Shown: positions 1 to 8,841, numbered from the stretch's first letter. The stretch: 21,835 nucleotides of DNA from Schoenoplectus triqueter (GCA_964058805.1 CAXKVV010001985.1:1-21835); one strand, 5' to 3'. Numbers and translations are program-made. The notes: generated by a model from the letters alone, not told the origin.

Positions 1-62
1 AATAGAAAAAAAAATATCACCAAATAAACCCAGCATGACTGGATACATGAAAGATACTCTAC

Positions 63-726
63 CTGACTGACAATGACCCAAATTGTAAGGAAAATCCTCT
101 TTATCGTATGCTGGATACTCCCTTGCATGAAATCTACATTTCAAGCCCAAAGGTACAACACAATTAAATAAAGAACTAAATCATAGAGAAAAGTGAACAA
201 GAATAATTTGAATGCCCTTTTTGAATCTCTATCAGCATTATATCTAAGACAAGGTATCACAAGGTTGTTTCTGTACCATAATTTATAACATATTATTTAG
301 GTTATATTTCTTAATGAAGAATCTTCCTGGTACTAACAATGTGTGTTGTCATCGACTTAATTTAATTTGTTATATTGTATAAAGAAATGAAACCTATACA
401 CTTAGAGTACACCCAGCCTTCCAGTTTCTGTTGCAACAAAAATATGCCCATGAAAGAGGTCATAATGGCTTAGAGAAAGATTCAATCCAATCACAGGCCC
501 GCGAGTTACAATTAGTTCAAACAAGAATGCAAAGTACGAATTAATATCCTGTTCAACAATTTCAAGAATTTGATATATTACAGTGGCACAAGCAAAGAAA
601 TAATGACTCTTACTTCTAATGCAGTGATAATGTGACAACAGAAAATACCTCATTAGCAAAGCGCCAGCCATATGGAGTTCTTGTGAGATGACAATTATCC
701 TCATTTAATCTATCCACATCTGGCAC
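63..726 (-). pseudogene. Three exon-like blocks of an unrecognised minus-strand gene, possibly broken
   Basis: Read on the minus strand, three blocks look like exons. Block 1 (726-649) follows a TTGTCAG acceptor and reads VPDVDRLNEDNC...TPYGWRFANE, ending at a GAG|GT donor. Block 2 (548 to about 413) follows GAACAG in the same phase and reads DINSYFAFLFELIVTRG...HGHIFVATETGRLG. Block 3 (133-63) follows TGTAG and reads FHAREYPAYDKEDFPYNLG before a TCAG|GT donor. The residue mix (Y, F, P, charged clusters) looks protein-like rather than random. I do not recognise the family. Blocks 1 and 2 join in frame. Blocks 2 and 3 do not: the visible GT donors leave one or zero extra bases, while block 3 needs two. 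That points to a decayed gene or a splice site I cannot place. The gene would continue below position 1. Another open stretch at 942-785 (FVEKHPEIYSGKNERK) may or may not belong to it. The blocks lie on the same strand as the bZIP fragment at 2090-2747. Confidence 0.45.
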
Positions 727-1198
727 CTGACAAGGTATGTTAATTTTGTCTAAGAAAGATAAAATGATAAGCCTGACAAGTTCAATACAGTTCCATGAAA
801 CTAGCCGGTTTGAGCCTCAGTTGGATGGCCACAAACTGCATTCTAAGAATGCAATTATTTTTTCTCTTCCACTTTTCAATGCAATTATTTTTTCTTTCAT
901 TTTTCCCTGAGTAAATTTCTGGATGTTTTTCAACAAACTGCAATCTAAGATTTTATACACTGCATATAGACTGAGGCATAACCAGTGTTATACCAATGCA
1001 GCAACACTCCGCATGACAAGCTTAAAATCAGGATTCAAAACATAAATTGCATTTTGGAACAAGCTTGTCACGCTGAGTGTTGCTTCACAATGTAATTGAG
1101 CTTAAACAATTTCGTATTCTTTCCAACTTTGGAGACTGCGCATAACAGTTGACGACTTGACCTCGACAAATGTGCCTTTCGCTTGCTGTCATGGATGA
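727..1198. other. Non-coding stretch with short repeats
   Basis: No firm exon is visible here apart from the uncertain minus-strand open stretch at 942-785. An 18-bp segment (AATGCAATTATTTTTTCT) occurs at 848-865 and again at 878-895, a 30-bp period. A small palindrome, TGCATTCT-A-AGAATGCA, lies at 838-854. The 1001-1083 hairpin is listed separately. A short minus-strand ORF beginning MTASERHICRGQ opens at about 1192, next to the promoter-like motifs, and stops after 35 codons. Confidence 0.5.
1001..1083. repeat. Inverted repeat, 23-bp arms with 37-nt loop (small hairpin)
   Basis: GCAACACTCCGCATGACAAG... at 1001-1023 is the reverse complement of 1061-1083 at 21 of 23 positions, with a 37-nt spacer. 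Transcribed on the minus strand, one of the two mismatches becomes a U-G wobble, so the minus-strand hairpin would be the more stable. Size and pairing resemble a small foldback or miRNA-like stem, but pairing fades beyond the 23-bp arms. A terminal-inverted-repeat remnant is equally possible. Confidence 0.6.
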
Positions 1199-1303
1199 TG
1201 GGCCTCACAGGCCCAGTATACCTTATGAGCTAGAGTATTACAACAGGCCGTACCATTCTGTCTTGGGTCCAATCCTAAAATTGAAAGTGGCGTTTGGGCC
1301 CAA
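1199..1303. promoter_or_regulatory. Cluster of site II-like (TGGGCC) promoter motifs
   Basis: The paired motif TGGGCCT-CAC-AGGCCCA occupies 1199-1215. TTGGGTCCAA lies at 1263-1272 and the perfect palindrome TTGGGCCCAA at 1294-1303. TGGGCC/T is the plant site II element bound by TCP factors and common in promoters of housekeeping and ribosomal-protein genes. The cluster stands out in otherwise AT-rich DNA. It could drive the minus-strand gene whose exon-like blocks lie at 63-726, or a lost plus-strand gene. No TATA box or intact first exon can be tied to it. Confidence 0.45.
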
Positions 1304-1518
1304 CAGCTGGGAATAAGGATCGTCTGATATTGATTCATTTAATCACCCGTAACCTCCCCTGTACGAGATCCCAAATTCACGGTTCAGATTTTGTCATGTA
1401 TCAACTCAATTTTTTAGTTACTAAGAAAGAATATGGACTCGGGCCTCGGGGTTCTCCTGCACAAATTAAATTGCCAAGCTGTTCATTATAAATGCCCTTT
1501 ATGTTTTAGTATTCTTAT

Positions 1519-1734
1519 TAGAGGTGGTAATCGGACGGGTCGAGTCGGGTCAATTTAATGTTGTGTTTTTTCAAATTTTTGATATATTTTGATTGGATTG
1601 CAAGTTATTTGATTTCGGATTTAGTCGGGTCGGGTCAGGTCGGGTTGGTTTGACTTTTTTAAAAAAATATGTCGGATTGGGTTCAGATCCGGATGAGTCA
1701 GACGGATTTCTCGGATCAGATTGTGCCGCCTCTA
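1519..1734. mobile_element. hAT-like MITE, 216 bp, perfect 8-bp target duplication
   Basis: The left end TAGAGGTGGTAATC and right end ATTGTGCCGCCTCTA form short imperfect terminal inverted repeats. The element is flanked by a perfect 8-bp duplication ATTCTTAT at 1511-1518 and 1735-1742. An 8-bp duplication plus TAGNGGTGG-type ends is the signature of the hAT superfamily. The interior is rich in CGGGTCGGGT repeats and has no coding capacity, so it would need a transposase from elsewhere. A diverged sibling lies at 17424-17719, sharing a stretch around GATTGGATTGCA and GATTTCGGATTT. Confidence 0.85.
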
Positions 1735-1742
1735 ATTCTTAT

Positions 1743-2089
1743 TGTTTGGTATCTCCTCTTTATCAGCAAGATATGATTTATTTTTCTACTAAATACATAT
1801 TGCTTTACATTCTTGACAACTATTTATTTTGATAATTTTCACAATCAATTTCATATGAATTCATAAAGATTTTCAAAAAAATAAAAAAAATATATTCATA
1901 AACTTATGGATTGATTGTGTTTTTAAATTTGGGGCATTGAGTGTCATTAGATATTCCAGCAAAAATGGTTCGTTGTTAAGTCTTTGTATTCTTCAGCTTT
2001 TTTTGTATTCAAAGCTCATATCTCTCTTTGCAAATAGATAAATGTTCAAACAATAAACTTTTTAACAGTACATCATAAAAGTTAACTAC
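1743..2089. other. No gene seen between the hAT MITE and the bZIP fragment
   Basis: This is AT-rich sequence. The exons that would follow the GBF-type fragment on the minus strand (acidic and serine-rich part, then basic region and zipper) were looked for here and not found. Confidence 0.5.
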
Positions 2090-2747
2090 CTATGGTCAAC
2101 AACACCATTACCAGAAGCTCCTGAAGCTTTACCTCGTTCATTACTGTTTTTACCTATTATTTAACAAAAACAACAACAGAAATAATTGTAGCACTTCATG
2201 GTAATAGTAAACATAGCAGTAAAATTATAAGTTATAACAATAAGAGTAATATTAACACTCCAAGTTGAGCAACTAAAATCTATACACCTTACCATCAACA
2301 TCAGAACCACCATGCATTGCTGCAGCTCCCTACACATATTTTAAAAGAGAAATATTAATCATCTTGTTTTCAAAGGTAACCTGTGTATGGCCCTATCTCC
2401 AATGCTACTTTTCTGCTCCAAGCTCTATCCAAAATAAATAAATAAAAGTTTTGATATTCTTTTGCAACAACCTGTAATTTCTACAAAAGGTTGAATATGA
2501 CTTACATTGTCACTTGTGTTCCCATTGTAAGGAGGCACAAAGGGGCTATAAGGACTTGATCCCTGTAAAACAATGTCCTTACATATGCTATTGCAAAATG
2601 AGGGAAGTTAAAACTACAGAAAAGAACGGTGTCCCTATTTTTGTGTTTGGTGTACTATGTGCATTTGCGTACCGGTGGCATGGATGGATGCGGGTACATC
2701 CCTCCTGGCGGATACATCATATAAGGTGGAGTCCCATATGGTGTCAT
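2090..2747 (-). pseudogene. Truncated G-box-binding bZIP factor (GBF/bZIP16/68 type), MFMR region only
   Basis: Four small exons read in order on the minus strand. Exon A (2747-2673) reads [16 protein letters not shown] then MYPHPSMPP and ends at CCG|GTACGC. Exon B (2562-2506) follows TTTTACAG, reads GSSPYSPFVPPYNGNTSDN and ends at GTAAGT. Exon C (2329-2293) follows TGTGTAG, reads GAAAMHGGSDVD plus one base, and ends at GTAAGG. Exon D (2153-2090) follows AATAATAG, reads GKNSNERGKASGASGNG and ends at GTAGTT. Phases agree at every junction. The order PYGTPPY / YPPGG-Y-HPSMPP / GSYPFSP / GKNNE-GK-SGASANG is characteristic of the multifunctional mosaic region that precedes the DNA-binding domain of plant G-box-binding bZIP factors. 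Missing are the HPYMWG part and true start upstream, the KPSEGKEKLPIKRSKGS segment usually found between exons C and D, and the whole basic-leucine-zipper end. The upstream break coincides with repeat sequence starting at about 2748. Introns are retained, so this is a genomic fragment, not a retrocopy. Confidence 0.85.
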
Positions 2748-3570
2748 CAAAAATTTTGATGGTTTTTGATGCAATATCAAATGATACTCAAACTACTCTA
2801 ATTTTAAATTGATATTCAATAAGTCAATAACTATCAATCTAGATTGATACTTAGTAACTAAATTGCATGAAATTTCAAGCAATATTAAATTATAAGTTAA
2901 GGAATATATATATTGATAGTGTTTCAAATTTCATGCAACTTATATATTTTTTACTCTAATCCGAATCTGTCCAGACCTGACGGGTTAACTTGACTCGATC
3001 CGAATCCGACCAGACCTGACATGATCCGAAGATAAATAGGTCGGGTATGAGTTTAATTTTTTTGACCCGAATCGGTTCGGGTCAACCCGATTCGATCTAA
3101 TTAATTATGTTATTTGAAGTAATTTTATGATTTAATTAGTACTAATTAAATCTTAAATATATACTAATCAAGATTAATTATAAATTAATCAATATTTAAT
3201 TATTTAAAATTATATAAAAATAATTAGTAATTAATTATTTTACACGGGTCGGGTCGACCCGTGACCTAATTGGGTCAGGTGTGGATCAAGATTTTTTGAC
3301 CTGAATTTAAATGGACCAGTTCGGGTCAGTTAAAAAAATAATAAAATAATATGACCTTACCCGAACCTGACCCGACCCGACCCATTGACACCCCAAACAC
3401 AAATTGTATAAAATTTTGCTAATCTTTAATGGATCATCAAATGATAAATAAATTGTATGAAATTTGAAATACTATCGATTTAGATGAAAAAAAATCTATA
3501 ATTTTTTCTATTTTTAATTCATTTAGAGTGTCATCGTCAAATAGTTCATTATGAAGTGATCCTTCCCAAC
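2748..3570. mobile_element. Foldback repeat with an hAT-like CGGGTC-rich element nested inside
   Basis: About 2890-2945 (AGTGTTTCAAATTTCATGC) is the approximate reverse complement of about 3450-3510 (ATGAAATTTGAAATACTATC), giving arms of roughly 60 bp. A related inverted copy lies at 2860-2882. Between the arms, 2955-3395 carries many copies of CGGGT/ACCCG motifs and ends at 3394 in CCATTGACACCCC. That is the reverse of the GGGGTGTCAATGG start common in plant hAT-like MITEs. I cannot place the matching left end, so the inner element may be truncated. No coding capacity is visible. Confidence 0.55.
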
Positions 3571-4495
3571 TTAATATACTGCGTACGAACTTACAAAGAG
3601 ATAGCAAATTTATCTTTCTTATTGAATTATCCGTTTGTTTAAATACTAGCGAGGAATATATAGCATGCCTTTACTAGTTATTTATACATCTACCTGTTAT
3701 TATTTACTAAATAAAGCGCCGTAAGTCTCCCTGTGTGTGTGGGTTAGAGTTGCAAGGTAAAAATAATGTTTATTTTGGAGAATCATATTTCTAAAATTAA
3801 ATGGTCGATCTAATTCCCTCACCACAATTTAATATTAAAATCTTAACAAAAACTATTGGCTTCACAGGTTTTTTTTTTGAAAGTTTTGTACCGATTTAGA
3901 AGTCATAAAGGGGAATCAAATTAACCCTTGATCTTTGATAAACAATAATTTTAAGACTTTTCCTATCTATATCTCCTCTTCTTGTCCCGTTCTCAGCTTC
4001 ACGAGAATTAATTTAATACATAATTTTTCATATGAGAGCTACTGTTAATTTCGTCATCTATATATTTCATTTCAGATGTTAACTCTTCCCAAAACTTTTA
4101 ATTATTAATTATCACAGTTATCAAACAAAATATTATAAATAATTTCCACTTTAATTTCTCTGTGAAAATTGTCACAAGCACCAATTAGGCGCAAACCAAA
4201 CACCAATACGGAGTTACGAACCTTCGTTGCATGACAACAGAGACGAACAAAGACTTCTACTTTTCCTCGACAACTACATGTCATGCTTCAAATTTTCTAA
4301 CACTCTTTCTAGACTCAAGAATAATAAACTACTTTTGTTGCATAAAATAGTGACTTCTTACAACCCGTCTGTTGTGGATGTTGGCAGGAAGCAGATTGGG
4401 CCATTAAGTCTTAGTTACCAATGGCAATGTAGCATTTTCAATTATGTCACCATTTAATTAATTAAAATTTTGTTTAGAAACAGATGCCAATATTT
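3571..4495. other. Gene-free AT-rich stretch
   Basis: There are no exons, tandem repeats or inverted repeats that I can support. An open stretch at 4227-4457 has no recognisable motif and no splice or promoter context. A segment near 4191-4207 (CGCAAACCAAACACC) resembles transposon ends but has no partner. Confidence 0.45.
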
Positions 4496-4660
4496 TAGGG
4501 TTTGTTTGACACTTAATGAAATAACAAAAAATTAGAATAGAATCACTATTCTGACGAATTAATTTGTCAAATGAATTTTAGACTAAGTAGAAGAGTGCTA
4601 ATCCGGTATACCAAGTTATAGGTGGTATACCGGATTAGCACTCGTCAGAATAGCAATTAT
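4496..4660. repeat. Nested inverted repeats including a 21-bp perfect hairpin
   Basis: The inner hairpin has two perfect 21-bp arms, 4593-4613 (starting GAGTGCTAATCCGG) and 4623-4643, separated by 9 nt. Outside it, AATCACTATTCTGACG (4541-4556) is inverted as CGTCAGAATAGCAATT (from 4644). The left flank begins TTAGGGTTTGTTTGACAC, similar in style to the Tourist-like element at 12692-13025, which also carries many GAATAG motifs. This may be a truncated relative whose right end was lost to the adjacent microsatellite. Confidence 0.7.
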
Positions 4661-5665
4661 TATTTGATTATGTTATATTATATTATTATATTATGATTAT
4701 GATTTATTATTATATTATTATTTTGATTATGATTTATTATTATATTAATATTATGATAATTATTTATTATTATTATATTATACTATTATAATAATAATTA
4801 TTATTATTATATTAACATCACTGTTAATATCATTATTATATGATTAATTTTATTATTATTTATTATAATTATATTATAAAAATAATTATATTATTATTAT
4901 ATTATTATGATTATGACTATGATTATTAATACTTATTATTATTATTATTATATATATTATGATTATAGCTATGATTATTAGTAAAGATACCGTGAGCTTA
5001 AGTTCACGGAGGCCTTTCGTGAGCTTAACTCAAAAAGTACATCAAATTATCTTCAAATTTTAATTTTTCATGGTCATTAAATTTTTTATATGAAAATCTT
5101 GTGGGATGCAAAAATTTGGAGGGTTTTGAGTTTTTTAAGTTATGGTTTTTTGTTTTTGAAAATGAGCTCTACAAATAATAATAATATATTCAATCTTTCA
5201 ACATCATTTTAAAAAATTAAAAATGATGGCTTAAAAAACTCAAAATGCTTCAATTTTTTGCATCCCATAAGATTTTTATATAAATAATTTAATGAGCATG
5301 ATAAATTAAAATTTGGAGATGATTTTGTATTTTTTTAGTTAAGCTCACGGTATCTTTATTCCTATGATTATATTATAATTATATTATTATGATTATTATT
5401 ATTATTTATTATTATTATTATTATTATTATTTATTATTATTATTATTATTATATTATGATTATGATTATAATTTTTCTTATTATATTATTATATTATTAT
5501 ATTATTATCATGATTATGATTATTATTTGATTATGTTGTATTATATTATTAGAATTAGAATTATTTATTATTATATTATTATGATTATGATTATAATTAT
5601 AATTTATTATTATTTTATTATTATATTATGATTATGTTTATATTTCTATTATATTATTATGATTA
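4655..5665. repeat. Degenerate ATT/TTA microsatellite, split by a MITE
   Basis: Long runs of imperfect (ATT)n with interspersed GATTATGATT occupy about 4655-4980 and resume at about 5362-5665. The two halves have the same composition and are separated only by the foldback element at 4981-5361, so the element inserted into an existing array. The open frames here (poly-I/Y) are products of the repeat, not genes. Confidence 0.9.
4981..5361. mobile_element. Foldback MITE family A, copy 1 (about 381 bp)
   Basis: The left end GTAAAGATACCGTGAGCTTA is inverted at the right end as TTAAGCTCACGGTATCTTTA. Nearly the whole element is a long inverted repeat, with arms of about 180 bp that include CTCATTAAATTTTTTATATG-type sequence and a small A/T-rich centre. 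CTATGATTA occurs 4 bp outside the left end and just outside the right end, but that motif also recurs in the host microsatellite. Compared with copies 2 and 3, the right end lacks about 27 bp (the inner CACGGAAGGCCTC.. part of the terminal palindrome), consistent with deletion between the short TTAA..CTCACGG repeats. It has no coding capacity. Confidence 0.88.
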
Positions 5666-5745
5666 CAACTATGCATGAAATCTCTCCCTCCATCTTTTTT
5701 CTATTTATGACATAAATTACTCTATTTACTTATATTAAACAATAT

Positions 5746-5831
5746 AAACATTTAGCATAATTATTTTTTAATTTAATATAATCAATACAAGCATTTAGTA
5801 TACACGCCTTTTGTACTAAATATTTTTTGAT
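5746..5831. repeat. 43-bp tandem repeat, left block (2 units)
   Basis: AAACATTTAGCATAATTATT at 5746 recurs as AAGCATTTAGTATACACG at 5789, a 43-bp spacing. The same unit, with the same spacing, reappears at 7122-7310. Confidence 0.6.
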
Positions 5832-7121
5832 TTGTTGATTTACAAAATAACAATTGAATTTTATGATTTATCTTTGTTTGAACATTATGTGGGGACTTAA
5901 ATGCAAAATCGATTAATGCACAAGAGATCAGATCTAAACACTAGATACAAGAGTTAAATTAAGATTTTTTTAAGCTTAGATTTAGTTAAACACAAACTTG
6001 ATTGAATTGATTAAGATAAATTGAGTTTAAACTGTAAGAAAATAAAAAATAATTCAAATTATTATGTAAAGGCTCAGAACCGTTGCAATCACTTTATTGT
6101 CGGCGCTGGTGAAGCTCGATCCACACCTTTCTCAACTATTACCCCCTCACTAACAAGGACCTGCACCCGATTCATATTGCTTAGCTAGAAATATGAAATT
6201 ATATTTTAGACATAAAATACTATAGAAAATATTTTATAATGTCTAGGAAAGAGTTACAACGACTTATAAATCGTTATAACGACTCATAAAGTGTTACAAT
6301 AGCTCTTCAACTTAAGATTTCAAGATCAAAGGCTAAGTAATATATAACTGTTATTTCTTCTAAGTCATTGCAACGGTTCAAGCCAAAAGATTAATTCTTA
6401 ATTAACATAAAAAAGTATATTTAAATGGGTTACTCTCTAGCTCCCAACTCACTCATTCTAGGTGACAAAGTTAATCTTCTAAGAGTTCAATAGTCATATT
6501 CTAAGTGAGAGAAGCCTTAAGAGATCCAAAGAAGTTGATAGCCAAATCACTGTCTTAACCTCAATTTTGTTTCTCTTTATTCTTCCAACATGATTCAACA
6601 TAATCATCTCTTCTTCTTTTATTTCTTTATTAAACTTTGAGTGTCTTTTTTTTAGTGTATTGTCACACACCCCTTGATAACCATCTTGTGTCAGGGATCA
6701 AGGTTCTTTCTTTTAAGCATATTGTTAACCCTCTTAGCAACCCTCTCATGTTAGGAACCAAGATTTTTATAATCATTAGGCTCAACAACCCATTTATTTT
6801 GTAAGGGGTCAAGTTTTATACTTATAAAATATTTATTGTAGTGTTTTGGCTTAACTTTAATTGTGTGGTGGTTAAAGATCTCGAGACGACGTATTTTAGG
6901 TCGAACTTCATTATATTATGTGTCTACATGCTTGATCTTTTTTTTTCTTTTATCTCTTTATTTTAGTTGCTTTATTACTGTGAGAATTGATTTGAATCGT
7001 CTTCTTTTGCCTTAAGCTTGAACATTAAGCTCTAAAATAATTTGGTTGCATCTCTTAGTGGTTCTTTAATTTCTTGTCCTAACTAGTCTTTAGGTGTCAT
7101 CACTACTAAACTCTACATTAT
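5832..7121. other. 1.29-kb gene-free segment lying between two blocks of the same 43-bp repeat
   Basis: No exon is recognisable. GGCTCAGAACCGTTGCAATC (6071-6090) is inverted near 6366-6386 as CATTGCAACGGTTCAAGCC. Three direct 20-bp units, GTTACAACGACTTATAAATC and two variants, run at 6253-6312. CAACCCTCT-type pieces with TTAGG.ACCAAG recur loosely around 6665-6800. Because the same tandem unit flanks both sides, this segment may be an insertion, but I cannot define its ends or class. Confidence 0.45.
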
Positions 7122-7310
7122 AAATATTTAGTATAACCATTTTTTAGTTTGATACAATCAGCGCAAATATTTAGTATGACTAATTTTTTAATATGATAGA
7201 ATAAATACTTTTGTATTTGTTATAATCAATGTAAATATATAGTATAAATACTTTTTAGTCTGATATGCTGAGTGCAAACATTTAGTATAAATACTTTTTA
7301 ATTTGGAAGT
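7122..7310. repeat. 43-bp tandem repeat, right block (about 4 units)
   Basis: Units begin AAATATTTAGTATAACC (7122), AAATATTTAGTATGAC (7165), AAATATATAGTATAAA (7233) and AAACATTTAGTATAAA (7276). Spacings are 43, 68 and 43 bp. Most units carry a TTTTTTA..TTGATA.AATCA.TG.. middle. Confidence 0.65.
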
Positions 7311-8400
7311 TATTCCTAACTCACATCACCTGCGGATGTAGTTCTTTTTAGTCTGATATGCAGGTGTAGTTCTTTTAATTTGTGCGATCAGATTATCTAT
7401 CAACGATTTTGATTTAACAGTAATAAACAATCTTGTGCATCAAAATTCATGTTTAAATTTCTCTATAGCCGTTGTGATTTCCCTGAGCCGTTATGATTTC
7501 TCTGTGGAGATCTCCGCAAAGAATACGGATCCCATGCAGACAGAGCGGAAAAGGGCGCTAACAACATAAGGGATCGTGCAAATAGCATGGAGATAATTAA
7601 GGAAAGTTTTAATGGGGGATATTATCGGGACTAAAGTCCAGAACTAATACAAAAATTGCATTATATAAATATAAATTGTTTAAAATATCAAAGTAGAAAT
7701 TCAAATAATTTAATTTATTTAATCAACCATAACACTGAAATAAAAAAAAAATATTGAAGCTGTTGTTTAGAAATCCATAACTAAGAAAGCTGGTATGATT
7801 AAAGATACAAGGGGGCGGGGGGATCCAAGCATGCCTAGCCTACCATGGGCCAAGGTGGAGAAAAAAACGTCTCTTATTTCTATTTAAGCCTATATCATCA
7901 AGAAAGAAAAAAAATACATATTTAATAAGTCCATTTCCACTATCATTAAAATACTATGGCAGTTGGTTATTTTCAAATAGTCTAATTTGATTTTAACTTG
8001 TAAAGAATTTTTTAGTACTTTCATGTGGATCCAGTTCGTGGTACTCTCAGTGGCAACCAAAAAACTATATGCAACTTGAACGAATTCAAATAATCGTCCT
8101 TTATCGTGCAACAAATATGCTACTCAAATTACAATCATCTCATTGCATACACCGGTTCCCAAAGTACTCCCTCCACACACAATATATATTAACAGAGCTT
8201 TCAATAACTTCAGCATATATTATTTCTTTAATATCTTTCGGGATCTAAATATATTTCATTTTATATATAGAGAGACGTGATTCAATATAATTTGCACTAA
8301 TTCTGCGGTCCCCTCTCCACACAAATTAATCTGTGCATCATACATGTGTTTGTAGTAGACGATTAAAATTTCATTGCACGATATATTATCGGCGTGTGTA
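7311..8400. other. Gene-free stretch with a short 19-bp duplication and a G-rich patch
   Basis: AGCCGTTGTGATTTCCCTG (7467-7485) is followed directly by AGCCGTTATGATTTCTCTG (7486-7504). A GGGGGCGGGGGGATCC run near 7811-7826 is an unusual GC patch in AT-rich DNA. No exon, promoter or transposon end could be supported. Confidence 0.45.
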
Positions 8401-8841
8401 TATATATATATATAGAGAGAGAGAGTGAGGTTATGGTGTTTTGCGAAGCACAAAATCTCATGTGTTTCGTGTTTATATCTCGAATTTAAAAATTTTAATG
8501 GCCGATCCAAACCATTAAACATGATCTTCATATTGAATTATCTTTGGAGATCAAAATTTATATATTTTTAAATTTTTTTACTATTTTTTAGATGGGTACA
8601 AAATCGTTAATTTTGAATGGTGCAGAAATCGTTAGATCATCAAACTTTGAACCAATTTAAAAAATAGCAAAAAATTCAAAAATATATATATAATTTGATT
8701 TCCAAAAATATTTTAATATGAAGATGATATTCAACAGTTTGATAGGCCGTTTGAACTTTAAAATTTGAGATATGAACACAAAATATATGAGGTTTTGTAT
8801 TTCACGAAACATCATAGCGTCACACACTCTCTCTATATATA
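8401..8841. mobile_element. Foldback MITE family B, copy 1 (full length, about 440 bp)
   Basis: Left end: (TA)n, then GAGAGAGAGAGTGAGG, TTATGG, and TTTTGCGAAGCACAAAATCTC. Right end: the inverse, TTTCACGAAACATCATAGCG then CTCTCTCTATATATAT. The arms continue inward for about 130 bp at roughly three-quarters identity, including the inverse pair ending in ..ATATGAAGATCATG / ATATGAAGATGATATTC. The centre holds TTTTTTACTATTTTTTAG. There is no coding capacity; open frames across it come from the arms. (TA)n on both sides suggests insertion at TA. Confidence 0.82.

Noticed and set aside
402..704. Continuous minus-strand frame of 100 codons taken as one protein
   Set aside because: It crosses an intron-like stretch, and its first part is out of frame with the TPYGWRFANE exon. 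Only 548 to about 413 is likely coding.
1..2750. Calling the gene-fragment block a Helitron or Pack-MULE outright
   Set aside because: No element termini are visible, so it is listed only as a hypothesis.
2514..2759. Plus-strand open frame of 81 codons
   Set aside because: It lies opposite bZIP exons A and B, whose splice sites and motifs show that the minus strand is the coding one.
4227..4457. Plus-strand frame of 76 codons
   Set aside because: It has no known motif, no splice or promoter support, and lies in repeat-rich DNA.
5389..5631. Open frame of 80 codons made of I and Y
   Set aside because: It is a translation of the ATT microsatellite.
6253..6312. CRISPR-like array (20-bp repeats)
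   Set aside because: The repeats are contiguous without spacers and the sequence is plant nuclear DNA.
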